Origin: Trichoderma breve
Taxonomy: Eukaryota > Ascomycota > Sordariomycetes > Hypocreales > Hypocreaceae
Direction of reading: 5' to 3'
Length of the DNA: 64,000 nt
Assembly (NCBI RefSeq): GCF_028502605.1
Contig: NC_079232.1
Span: 5,456,001 to 5,520,000, forward strand
Of the stretch, positions 35,304 through 47,000 are shown one piece after another (position 1 is the stretch's first letter; the number at the start of each line of letters is the position of its first letter). Made by a program: the position numbers and the translations under genes. The notes beneath the pieces were generated by a model. That model saw only the letters and a program-made list of their open reading frames with translations, had not been told where the DNA came from and did no database searches.

Positions 35304-36154
35304 CGTGACGGTGATGGTGATGACGTGAAGTTGTCACTGGCGTTTGGAAGGGATCGGAGTCGAAAGGTAACTTGTGGGTATTGAATAAATCTGAGAGCTA
35401 GTTCGACAGCGGGCGGATTTGAAGACTTTGTTTCGAGTTATCGGTAAGTTGTAAAGATGAAGAAAGAAAAAGGATAAACCCAAGCTGGGAGAATCTATGA
35501 AAGGCCTCGGGGACACGGCGGGAAAGGCACAAGGCAGAAGCAAAACGAAGGTTATCGAGACACGGCTAGGGCAGTTGACCCAGAGGCGAGCATGTGATCT
35601 GATAGGAATAAAAAGGGTTGATGACTCGAAGAGACCGTGATCAGCTCTTGCAAAACTCAGTTACAGTTATTCGTTTGTTCCAGTGACAAGGCAGCCTGGC
35701 TGTATTTTGGATTTTGAGGGGCTTTGGCTTTGGGGATGCGATCACATGGCGGGGCGGTCGAGGCTGATGTGCCGGGAGTGGTCTAGCCTAATCTTATCGG
35801 TGACAGCATCGATGGTTAGGGGGAGCTTTGGTGGATGATGACATATGCCGGCGGTTTTGTCATTGTCACACAGTGCACAGCTACTACAGGTACGTTTGTT
35901 TATTCATTTATTTATTATTAATTCAACCAACACAGTAGGAGAATTTCAGTTTCAGTTGTGAATTAATAGCGTGTGCTAATGCGATGAATTATTGTATGTA
36001 AGTTTTTGCTTTGGGGAGACTGCTCCAATGCAGGAATAATGCCGTCCATGTCTATCAGCAAAAAAAGAGTAGGTACCATTTTTCGGTCTCTCTCAGTATA
36101 TCCCTGTTTATATATACCCAATGAACATTATCCATTCATTCATTTCGGTTCATT
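35304..36154. other. Intergenic between atg3 and cwc24
   Basis: This holds the atg3 promoter and the cwc24 3' flank. An A/T-rich patch with TTTATT repeats lies at 35895-35925. No gene is seen. Confidence 0.6.
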
Positions 36155-37232
36155 TCAATCATCCTCTTCTTCTTCTTCCTCTTCATCACTGACTTCTTCT
36201 CCTCTCTCAATGGCTTCCTGTCTCCTCTTTGCAGCCCTCTCTCGCTTCTTTTCCAGCAGTTTCTTCAGTCTCGTCGCCGAGTTAAACACGCCATTCGTCC
36301 CTGATCCGCATGCCGCACATGTTGGATCTTTCCTATATCTCTGGAGAGCGCATGGCAAGCAAAAGTAGTGCCCGCACCTGGTGATAATCGGCTCCTTGTA
36401 GGATTCCTGGCAGATGATGCAGGCAAACGGAATGCTCTCCAGAATCGCATCGTCATCCTCGTCCTCGTCTTCTCCTTTTGACTTGGTTCGGTTGGCGCTG
36501 GCCACCACGGTTCCTCCGAGGTTCTTCTTGCCCTTGGTGACTTTTTCCCACTCCTGATCCAATTGCCATCCTGCCTTGAGATCAGCGCGATCGTGCAAGT
36601 ACTTACAATTATCGCCGAAGCCGCAGAAACCGGTGATGCGATAACTATAATGGTATCAGTCAGTGTGTGTCAAACGAAACAGCCAGAGGGGAGTATACTA
36701 ACTCTTTACACGTATCAGGGGCATAGTCCGTTATCGTGACAGTTCTGATATTTGTAGGCGCCTTGACAGGGCCAACAGTCTTTCGAGGAGCGTCTGGATT
36801 CTTTTGTATAAACGAAGTCTGGTTCGCCAATCCCTTGTATGTGCAATCAGGCTGGTCGTCTTTTGAAGCTCGAGCCGAGCCGAGGAGGTTCTTCGCCGAC
36901 AGCGCGTCCCTTGCGTTTTCGTCGTACCAATTGCTCTGCTTCGTCGCGTCGTTGCTGTCTGCAATGGGCACGCTTCTGTCTGCCGTAAAGACCGCGGAGC
37001 CGCCGTCCTGGTTGCTGGGGGCAGCTCCCCTTGCCGCGGCGGTGACGACGGCCGTCTTCCTGCGCCGCTTGACTCTCTGGCCGGCCTCGTCTTCTGAGGA
37101 TGAATAGTCGCTGTCGCTGTCGCTGGCAGCTGGAGGAGGAGTTGCTGGTCGCTTGCGCAGGTTCGCTTTGCCCTTTGCGCCTCGCTTCTTGAAGAGGGCG
37201 ACTGGCGCGGTGTCGGCCTCGGCGTCTGCCAT
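36155..37232 (-). CDS. cwc24: pre-mRNA-splicing factor Cwc24 (CCCH + RING)
   Basis: Cwc24/RNF113 is a spliceosome component that binds near the 5' splice site and is removed around the first catalytic step. Two minus-strand exons, 37232-36703 and 36644-36155, give 339 residues. The intron (GTTAGT...TTATAG) lies inside the CCCH finger and restores K-D-YRITGFCGFGDNC. The N-terminus is basic (FKKRGAKGKANLRKR) and carries a Ser/Asp/Glu cluster. CYKGLANQ-like sequence (CTYKGLANQTSF) precedes the finger. The CCCH finger is C175-x8-C184-x5-C190-x3-H194. The C3HC4 RING uses C252, C255, C267, H269, C272, C275, C286, C289. The C-terminus is a Lys/Arg helix then an acidic tail. All zinc ligands are intact. 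Confidence 0.97.
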
Positions 37233-38110
37233 TGTTTTTTGTGTCGGGTGTGATCGAAGACGCTGGATGATGAAGAAATTCGACGAATTATGTGAGATCT
37301 CGTTTGAATGTAGACAGTTGTAAGGGTTTGGTTGGCAGCAGCAATGTTGGCAGTTGGAGATTTGATATCGGGAATGTTTTTCTTAACCATCACAGTATGG
37401 CTGGCCATTGCTGGCGTAGAAATTCATCGATAGAAGTGGAAATGTGGGGCGGGTTTGTCACCCACGGAGCTCACCGATTGGGTAAGGCGAGTGGCAAAAG
37501 ACATTTGACAGCGTCCGTACTCGTACTCCGAATACAAGGCGAAATCACAGACGGCTTACACAGCATTCAGCGTGATTATATCCAATGAAATCGTTGATTG
37601 AATTCTCAAATCATAGTGGACACTTGGTCTACATCTACAGAGTATTGACGATTAATTCTAGTTAGCAATAGGATAAGGACAAGCCTTTGAATGTGCATCA
37701 ATGTCAAGGGTCCATATATCACCGCTTACATAGACTGACTACTGAATAGTGTAAGGCCAAATGGACTTCTGCTTTCTACTCCATGATGATCATTAGCTGA
37801 TGAATCAAATGACAAGACGATAATTAGCCGTCTGGTTTTACAAGAAGAGCTCGGGACAGCGGGCAAAATGCTCCCATTGAAATCTGCCATGTAATGAGTG
37901 ACTCTAGATACATCCCTATCCTGCTCGCAAATACACCATTAAATCCTCCACCGTGATCCATTGCCCAGCTCTATCCATCCATTCCCAACTATATCCATCC
38001 ATTTCCATCAATCGCCATCCATGTCCTCCTATTTGCGAGCCCCTCGATACCAGTGTTGTGAACCCCGTGAAGCCGTGGACGAGGTTCACCATCCAAGTGC
38101 AACGGGCACT
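37233..38110. other. Intergenic between cwc24 and hydrophobin
   Basis: This is the cwc24 promoter side and hydrophobin 3' flank. It contains one GTACTCGTAC element at 37517-37526. No gene is seen. Confidence 0.6.
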
Positions 38111-38518
38111 TTACAGGGTTCCAGCGGGCTTCTGGCAGAGAATACCTTGGTCGGCCTTTTACACGAGATCGAATTAGTATCACCACTTTGGATTATTCTC
38201 CTAGGGATGATTCAATCGAAATACTTACAGCGGGAGCAACACAGCAAAGGGGCTGCTTGCCCTTGGAAGCACAGTTGGCCTGGAAAAGGGCAGCATTATC
38301 GCCAAGGGAGACGGTGGCTGTAATACGTTGATCAGTAAAGAATTCGACACTGGAATCTCTCCTGGGAAAGATAATATAGACTTACGAGTGCTGCAATCAA
38401 TACCAATGAGGCCGAGGACGTTGTCGGAACAGCAGAGAGGGTTTGAGTAGAGGCCAGTAGGGCAGACAGCAGCCATGGCGCTGGTAGCGAAGAGAGCGGC
38501 GGCGGCGAAGAACTTCAT
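38111..38518 (-). CDS. class II hydrophobin
   Basis: Hydrophobins are small secreted amphipathic proteins that coat hyphae and spores and assemble at air-water interfaces. Three minus-strand exons, 38518-38386, 38317-38229 and 38155-38111, give 88 residues. Both introns are clear (GTAAGT...ACAG and GTAAGT...AAAAG). The signal peptide is [16 protein letters not shown]. Eight cysteines follow in the class II pattern C-x9-CC-x11-C-x17-C-x8-CC-x10-C, with the usual [20 protein letters not shown] and PLCCVAPA segments and an ILCQK end. It is a compact class II member without an N-terminal extension. A TATA box lies about 135 bases upstream. Which paralogue it is cannot be decided from the sequence alone. 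Confidence 0.97.
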
Positions 38519-38652
38519 TTTGAAGGTGTTGGTGGTTGATATACAACAAAAAGTTGATAGATGAGTGTGTAAGAGAGCGGTGATGAGTGTAAGAGAAGAT
38601 GCTGATGAGGATGAGGAAAAGAAGTTGGGTTGATGATGGGGAAGAAGGCCGA

Positions 38653-38659
38653 CTTTATA
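38653..38659 (-). promoter_or_regulatory. TATA box of hydrophobin gene
   Basis: TATAAAG on the minus strand about 135 bases before the hydrophobin ATG. It is followed by a C/A/T-rich leader with the run ATATCAACCACCAACACC. Confidence 0.65.
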
Positions 38660-41600
38660 CCTTTTTTCTCCTTCAACACATCCCGAGTCTCGCGAGGAAT
38701 ATTACCGCCATTTCTTCCATTCGATCCATCTCGGACCAAAGTTCACGGCCGTGCTTGGATGTCAGTATGCAGGGAGAGGAACATCACAATCTCTTTCGCG
38801 CTGTACAATGAAAGGGATAGGTAGGGAGGATGGATCTAGTATCTCGGTGGCTTGGGTGCCGTGTCTTGGGCACAAGCCAGAGACACATAATACCACGTCC
38901 ATGACGGCATAACTATGAGAATGTTACGTACGGATGGTCGGTCAACGGTGGTTGTGAGAGGCTTGGAGCAAGGCATCAGGACTCTACACAAGCCAGCCGC
39001 CGGTGCATGTTTTGCCCTAAGTCGTTTAGCAGCATTCTATTCACTAGAATGTCAGATTGTCATTGCAACAGTGAGATGAAAGCATCATCACACTGCTGCA
39101 TAAAGACCTTTCCAGTCAAGGGAGAAGCCCTCCTCAATGCCCAAGATCCGGGCGTGGCATCTCAGCTGCCATGATCCAGCTCTACCTGGTTTACGGCGCT
39201 CCTGTTTCTTTTTTCCTTGTCTTACACATTATCACAATCGCCCTTGTCCATAATTTCAGGGCGCTGCTGGATGTCTCTCGTCGTGCAAGTTGATTTGGCC
39301 AAATGCCGTCTCGGTGGAGACTTGGCTTGCTCATTCATCTCCCTTCGGCTGAGGACTGTCAGTGCATCCGGGGCGGCTGCGCAAGGTAACGCCGACTTGG
39401 GCCAATTGGAAGAGTGCCGCTTGGGCCGTTGTTATTCTCGGTGAGCAGGGGAGAGGCAATAGCTTTGAGACTTGCATATAACTTGGTCATTGGGTTGCTG
39501 TTCAGCTGACAGGGAGCCAGTTGTGGCGAGGTGCTGTGCCGTGCGGTGGGTGTATGATGCTGTGAGGTTGATGAGAACTTGAGCATGAATTGTATGAATA
39601 TGTCTACGAACAACAATATTCATTCATCGAAACATACTGGAAAATGACGTGGAATGTCATGATTATAATGAATACCAAGCATCAAAACTATATCTTTTCC
39701 ATTGATGGCTTTTTGATGCAAACAATGTTAAGCTCTCGGGTAGGGTTTAGTGACATACCCATACACACAGATAACCGCCGACGATCCGATCACGATCGGC
39801 CTTTGACAGGCTTGCGGCACGGACATGTCATCTTATCCGCTTCTCGTAGTAATAGTCAAAGAGTACATGCATGTGCCCGTCAGTACTCCGTAATACTTGT
39901 AAATATTACTACTTCACGGCTCGTGGCCTCCTAAAAGGCAGCGGTTCATCGTGCGGCTAGACGAAAGTGGTATGGAGAGGATGCGCTGTCACATCGTGGC
40001 CCGACTTCCGAGGATGCCAAAAGTGACGGTGCAATCTCCCAGAGTCAATCTAAGATGATAGCTCCGCCGCCATCTTGCATGAGGGCCACTAGATGTCAAG
40101 CTACGGCTTGTTGAGCTTTTCGGACTGAAAGACGTGTGTCCAGGGTCTATAGTATACTTGGCAGGCTGATTGTGTTGAGCTGTCAAAAGGATACCCTGAA
40201 CGAATACACAATGCGTGCCCTACATAGAGTTTGGATACATCCAAAGTGTCAAGACCTGATCAAATTGTTCTGTAATGCCCATCTCTAGTGGTGTTTGGGG
40301 GGACTTTAACATGCAGCACACCAACTTGCACCATAGATCCCGTATTCAGTATTATTGCCAGTGTCTTACAGCCATGCCCTGCCCGCACAGGCGGCCTTGC
40401 TGGTGTCCGTACGAGTACGCGGACAGCGAATGGCCATGCAGCCGAGGCCAGAATTGCCACTCATTTGATTGACATGGGCATATTCGTACTACAGACCATT
40501 ACGAGCAGTATTCGGCCCACGGTACCGACAGTGGAACTCGATTCACACGCAGAAAAAGCATCCATCAATCTGACAACTGGCGGTGTGCACCCATTTGGAG
40601 CACGGCATACGAGTGCCCTCAGCGAGCGGCTAATGCAGGGGAAACGGTGCCTGGGCTCAGTTGACGCTGGGGCCGGAGGCTGAAAAAGACTGGAGACGGT
40701 TGATGGAGTCGCTCAGTGGTGATGGTTTGAATTGGTCTGGATTCAGCGTTCCCGAGCTTCGGATATTATATGGATTCCAGAAGGCTCTCGGAAGACGGAA
40801 CAGATGCTGCTAGCACCAGTACGACCAAGTTAAAAGGCATTCGATCCGTTAATATGCGCGTAGTGCCAGAATTGCGTCAATCCGGAGCTCTCTTTGGCGC
40901 CCGACACTCTGTTTGACACGCCGGGCCACCATCGGCCACGCTGGCTAGTCCGAGCGAATAAAATGAGCCGTTCTCAGGAAAACAATGAACAACAGCGACC
41001 AGGCACCGGCCCAATCACGGCGGACAATCCCATGGGCTTGCGAGCGGGGAAGAGGCTTGCTAGCGGGTTGTTAGTCCGAGGCACTAGAGTCGGATGATTG
41101 GCTGACGGGAAGCTGTTCTTTTCGCGCTGGTCTCTTTCTCGCGGCATCAGCCGGGGTGTGGCTTGTTGAGATTGGGGGCCTCTTGGACGAGGATGTACTG
41201 CGTGACTGAGAGTGCGGGCGATGGTGAAGTTTAAGCTTTGGTTAGACGGCGATGATTATGTGAATGTGATGTGATGCAAAGGCAAAGAAGAGGGGAAGAG
41301 AAGATGGAGGAGAGAAGAATTCAGACCAGGAAGCACTGATGGACTTCGAAGCGACGGAGCAACAGCCGGAGCGGTGATGATGCACATGTACATACAAGCA
41401 TCAACAAGGAGCAAATGCACGCATCGCATGCTTCCATCTCTGGCTCGCAGAGGGTCCCTGCTGGTGCATCTGAGAAATATGTGAGTGATGCCTTGAACCT
41501 CGTGTGATGCAGGTACAGAGCAAGGTTCTACTTTTAATTGAATTGAAGGCTCTGGGGTAATGATTTCGTGCATATATACATACTCGTACCGAGTATCATT

Positions 41601-42006
41601 TCGTACAAGAGACCAGTAATATGGGAGCGTGATGGTTGTGATGATGATGGGGGCAGTAATTAGAGGGGATGCAGGACGCTGAAACACGCACTGGGCCATT
41701 TGGGGCATCAACTGCGTCTCTCATCCACGAGTTTTGCTCCGTGCTTGTCGTAGGTAGCGGTTACAAGTGAGCAGTACTCCGTAATACCACGGACGTAATA
41801 TAAGTCAGCAGTCCTGGTGACATGGCCGAGCTGAGTTCTCTCGTCTCTCCTTCGCTGGCGCGTGCATGAATTGGAATTTCTCGGATGCATTGACCGAGCA
41901 AGATCGTGCAAGATGACGCCTAATTAATTCAGCAGTTGGTGGTTCATGCAAATTCATTTATGCGTCCATGCACCGTCCGGCGAGCCAAAACAGAGTGAGA
42001 AACAGA

Positions 42007-42094
42007 AACAAACAAACAAACAAATGGCTTGGGTTGTCCGTGCAGTGATTGATTGATTGATTGATTGATTGATGCGATGCGATGCGATGCAATG
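42007..42094. repeat. microsatellites: AAAC, GATT and GATGC units
   Basis: An AAAC run (42007-42024), six GATT units (42047-42070) and about four GATGC units (42071-42094) lie almost back to back in non-coding DNA. Confidence 0.9.
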
Positions 42095-44073
42095 ACATAC
42101 GAGCTGCGTGCTTCTTGCCTCTTGCAGCTCCAGAGCATGAATGTACCTGTTGTAGCAGCGACTTGTGCAGCGCACTGCCGTGCACACCAATACGCCGGTA
42201 CCCTCAAACATCGAGATGCCTCAGGAAAGAAGAGATAAAGACAATGCGTGCCTGCCTTCTACCACTTTGTCTACGGTTTCCTACTATCAGCTCGATGCGA
42301 TAAGGGAATCGCTCTCAACCTCACTTCTTCCCCATCTTCTTCATCGTAATGCCAGACCTCGTTCCATCATCAACCTCAAACAAATACATACCTTGGGCCT
42401 GCACTCGTACATTTTGTTCCCTGGTCAGCTTCTCCACCACCCGGCAAGGCCCCTTTGCCTTAGCCCTCCCGAAGTGGTCCTAGCAGTACCGACGAGCGTC
42501 CTTGTTCCTCTCCTCCATTGTTTGCGGCATCTGATACCTCTCTTTCTTCCTTTCTTACTCTCCTACTCTCTAACCCTTCTTCTTTTCTTTTTTCTCCCTA
42601 ACCTCGTCACGAAAATCCGAGTCCTGGCAAGTCCTTGTCCTCCGCGCGGCTGGCTCTCCGATTTTTTATACTTGAGTTTTTTTTGTCGTTTCTTTTTTTT
42701 ACCCGGTCCCCCGACTCGATACACTCGTTACACCAACACCTACCGCTAGAATAATAATAGAACGCCTCGTGTTTTTGGGGAGGACTCGCAGCCACATACT
42801 ACGCGTCCGATCAACCCTATCCGCTCATTCATTGCAGCCTTATTAAAAAGAAAAATCACCAAAAAAAGTTGTTTCAGCCGATTGACCCAGCAAGCTGCCC
42901 GTCAGCTTGAATTGGATTGCGCCTCGTCTCATTGTCTCCTTTTTCCTCGGTCGGCCGCCTTCGATTCGACTTGCGCGTTAGCAACTCGAAAGAAACCAAG
43001 TCGCCGTACAGTGCGCATTTCGACTTGGCCAAGCTGATCAGCGAAAAAGAGACGGTCGCGCGTCACCTGCATTCCGTTGCGTGTGCTTGGGCTTGACTCA
43101 CCTTTGGTTGTGTCCAGCTAAGCAGAGAGCTGTTGTATACTGGATCCAGTGTTGAAACCTGGCCGCCCACACGGCTCGAGCCACGTCTGACCCAGCCGGG
43201 ACAACAAAAAAAACACACCCAAAAACAACAACAAATAATACGTCTTTAATTTGACCCCCCCAATTCGCTGTTCCTGCTTCTGCGGCCTTTGCTTATCGAC
43301 CTGGTAGGCATTCGTATAGCCTAGCTCTCGCAAACACACAACAAACAACGAGACAGGACAGGACAGGACAGCCCGCAGCCTCGGCGTCTTTTTAATTTAT
43401 TCCGCCTTTCCTTTCGCTCCTCGCCTGGATCCCTTTTTTCCTTTTCTTTCCTACTGTTTTGCGCTTCTCTTCTGCTTCTTTCGGCCTTCCAAATTTCCCG
43501 CCAATTTCGCCTACCTGTTCGCTCTGCGCTTCCATTTCCGCCTGTGCGCAGCGCATCCACAGCGTCATTTCGAGGTCTTGCATCCTCTCTTTTTTTTCCT
43601 TTTCCGCTTACCTCGAGCACCCCGGTTTGCTGCAGCAGGGCCTGCAACGACGCCGGTTTTTCGTGCCTGTATCCATTTTCCCCGTCCAGGCCGCTCACCA
43701 ATCGCCTGGTCGCCCCCCCCTGCAGTTTTTCTTTTGCCGCTGCACCTCAGCAACGCCAGGGGCTGCGCGGTGCCAAACGCCAGCTCACTCATCCAATTCC
43801 TGCGTTTCTATCCGTTGTCTTTCGTCACCAACCAAGGAAACAAAAAGTCAACCCCTCAATTCTCCGCATCGCTCGTTGCGATTTGTCCTACATACAGTAC
43901 GAAAACCAACTGCGAAAAACGACGACAACTTCCGCCGGTGCAGCTGCGGCACGGCCTCGAGCTGCCACCTCCCGAACCCGGTAGGGGATTGAAGCAACAA
44001 AAGCACCTCTTTGATGGTCCGCCGCTAGCCACAGACGGACGTTGCGCTTTCTGGCGAACTCGCCTTCATCAGA

Positions 44074-47000
44074 ATGGCGTCGTCGTCAGTCACCTCGGAC
44101 CGGCCCGATCTCTCTGTGCCAGCAGGAGACGGCGCCAATGATCCCTTCTTCTCCGCCTCGTCGACCGCCCCGTCCCATCTGCGATTTTCCGACTTTGACC
44201 AAGAGCTCTTTGCCGCTGGTCCCGGTTCCGATCCGCGACAGGCGAAGCGCGCCCTGGAAGCTCACCTAGCAGAGACCGACCGTCGCCTGGACGAAGCTGG
44301 CAAGATTGGAACTGCTCTCGTATCGCAGCGCAAAGCCCTCGCCGAACAGCTACAGGAAATCGAAAAGCTACAGGCCGAGGAGGAGCTGGCGCCCGAGCTG
44401 CGCAAGAAGCTCGTCAGCATCGAAAAGGACTACAATGATTTGGCTCGAGAGTCGGCGAGGGTCTTTTTGCCCAAGCAGCGAGTGGCGAGCACCAGCGACA
44501 ACAACCAAGGCTCGCCCTACACTCTGGACAGCCGATCAGGCAGGGTGAGAATATGCTTTTCATTTTCCCTTTCCCTCTCCTCCCTTTATTCAGCAGAGAA
44601 CTGGGTCGGTCGGTGCTCGTCCATCTATTGCGCATATAGCCGACCCGTTACACATTTACACATGTCACATAGATTCGCACTGCTTCGCACATGTTCCTCC
44701 TGATCTCTACGAACCCTCGTCAGTCTTCAGTTGCTAATCAAAGCCATCGTCAATCATGGTGTATAGCGCTCCGCTAGTCCTTCCAAATTCGAGAGTCAAG
44801 CTACGGGCTCACCCGCTAAGCTCAGCGTGCCAAACCGCAAGATGCGAAACCAGCCGTCCAACAGAGTCCACGACATCGAATTCGCCGCCGAAATCAGCAC
44901 ATCGCTCATTGCCCAGGTCCGCAACCTACAGGCATTGCTCGGCGAACGTGATGAGCAGGTCAAAGACCTCCGCAACGACGTCTCCCGCCTCGAGGGAGAG
45001 TCGGAGGCCCAGCAGCAGCGTCTCAAGGTTCTTGATGAGAGTGAACATCGCTTCAAGGAAGAAAACTGGAACCTTCAGACCCGACTGCAGGAGATGAATG
45101 GCCAGCAGAGGGAGGCGTCCGACCGTGAGAAGAAGCTCGACAATGCTCTCCACGCCTCCAACGCTGCCAAGTCTGCCACCCAAAAGGAGCTGGATGAGGT
45201 GAAGCTGACGCTCTCCAAGCTGACCGAGGAACACGCCGCCTCCACCAAGTCCCATGACATTGAGCTCGGCACTGCCAAGCGCGCCATTGCTATGGCCGAG
45301 GGCGAACGCTCTGCCATGCAGCGCAAGATTGACGAGCTAACCAGCCAGAACCTGGAGCTCGCCAAAGCCATCGCGGCCCAGAGAGCAAAGGCTCAGGAGC
45401 GCGAGTCCTCTTCAGGCACTAGTGACGAAGATCTCGAGGCTGCTGCCATTGACATTACACCTGAGCATTCCCCGCCCCAGTCTCCCGTCAAGGGAACCAC
45501 TCCCAGGCACTCCATGCTCGAGACGGAGACTCTCAAGACATCTCTGCAACATGCCCAGCGAACCATTCAGAGCCAGCGAAGCCAGCTCCACCGTGAAAAG
45601 ACGGAGAAGCTTGAATTCAGACGCATCATCCAAGACCTTCGCGACGATTTGGAAAAGGCCAGAAACGAGCTTGAAAAAGGCCCCGCTCTGCCCCCCGTTC
45701 GTCGTGGTCGCAGGGTCGAGCCCAAGGAAGTCAAGGTCAGGCCGCCTCGATTGCTCGGTAGCTTCCGTTCTAGCCGCCAAGAAGTTGTCATTGAAGAGCC
45801 AGTCGCTCCGGAAGATCCAGAATGGGAAGATACTCACGATGTTTCACCCCGCTCTTCTGGCCTTCGCGCTGGCCGTCGCTCTCCCGATCGACGCCAGCAA
45901 CAGCTTCAGCTACAACTACAGCGGCAACAACAGTCTTCTGATGTTTCTGATGGAGAGGAACTTATTCTCGAATCCATCGAGACTAGCGACTCTTTTGAGA
46001 CTGCTGCCGAAGAGGGTAACGATTCTGCCTTTGAGACGGCCGAACCAGGAACCGAGACGGAAGATTTCCAGACAGGACACGAGGACTTGTCTGATGAAAG
46101 TGATGCCCCTACTGAGGTTGCACTGTCCATACGAGGCTTTGGCAACATGAGACGACCTCCCAGCCTGCAGCCCGGCCTTCCAAGACACGCCAACCGAGAA
46201 TCATTTGACAGCACTGCGTCAACTTCGACCGAGGAAGATGAGTTCTCAGAGTTCCCAGAATTTAGATCACCTACCGCCGCAGCTTCTCTACGGAGAATGC
46301 GTACGAGCAACAGGTCATCAATGTCCCGGAGAAGCTCTCGACAAGAGAGTGAGGAGCCTCAGTTCCGGAGCCCAGGTGCAAGCTTCAGCAGCGGTGGCGG
46401 CGATCCATCAACCCCCGGCCAGAGTCTCTTTGCCGAGCTGCAGGATTTCCCCAGCGATGATGAATCATCAATCATGTATACTCCTGGCCGCAGAAGCCTC
46501 CGTTCCATGACGCCGGCTTCCACACGCCGCGCCGTTACGCCGCCTCCAGCGGTTCCCCGGCTGCCTCGAGTCATCATGGTAGATACAGGTGTCATGACCG
46601 ACCCCATCGAGTTTGGTCCTAGCATCGCGTCTCTCGGCCACCGCACATCTCGCAGTTCGCTGCTAAGCGTGGGCGAGTTCGCTCGAAGACCGAGATCCAT
46701 GGAGTCGGCCATTCCCAACACTGATTTCCGTGCATCTGCAGCCTCATGGCGGAGCGTCGAGGACGGGCCCGCGGGCTCTGCTACGTACTCCCGCCCCGCG
46801 TCTACAATTGCCTACAGCGATGCCGGTGCTCAGTACGACATTGGCGAGAAGCTTGCACAGTTCCCCTTGCCTCCCTCATCACTGCCCAGTGAGTCGGATC
46901 ACATGTCAGTTCCTGTGCCTGCGCTCCCTGCTGTTCTTGAACTCTCCGTCATCCAATCCGAGGACATCGAGCCTCGAGAAGAACAACACCAAGAGCCGGC

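Larger units (their letters stand above)
38519..44073. other. 5.5 kb non-coding region and apsA leader
   Basis: After the hydrophobin promoter there is no supported gene. GTACGAGTAC (40409-40418) and two copies of a 16-base element containing TACTCCGTA (39881, 41772) lie here, with microsatellites near 42.0 kb. From about 42.2 kb the plus strand becomes pyrimidine-rich with tracts such as GACAG repeats near 43350, which looks like a long promoter and 5' leader for the apsA-type gene. Frames of up to 194 codons in it look like chance. Confidence 0.6.

Noticed and set aside
40288..40683. 131-codon plus-strand frame starting with GTG
   Set aside because: No ATG near the start, no domain, and it includes one of the dispersed GTACGAGTAC words.
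42165..42749. 194-codon plus-strand frame upstream of apsA
   Set aside because: Pyrimidine-rich leader DNA giving Leu/Pro/Ser-rich sequence with no domain.
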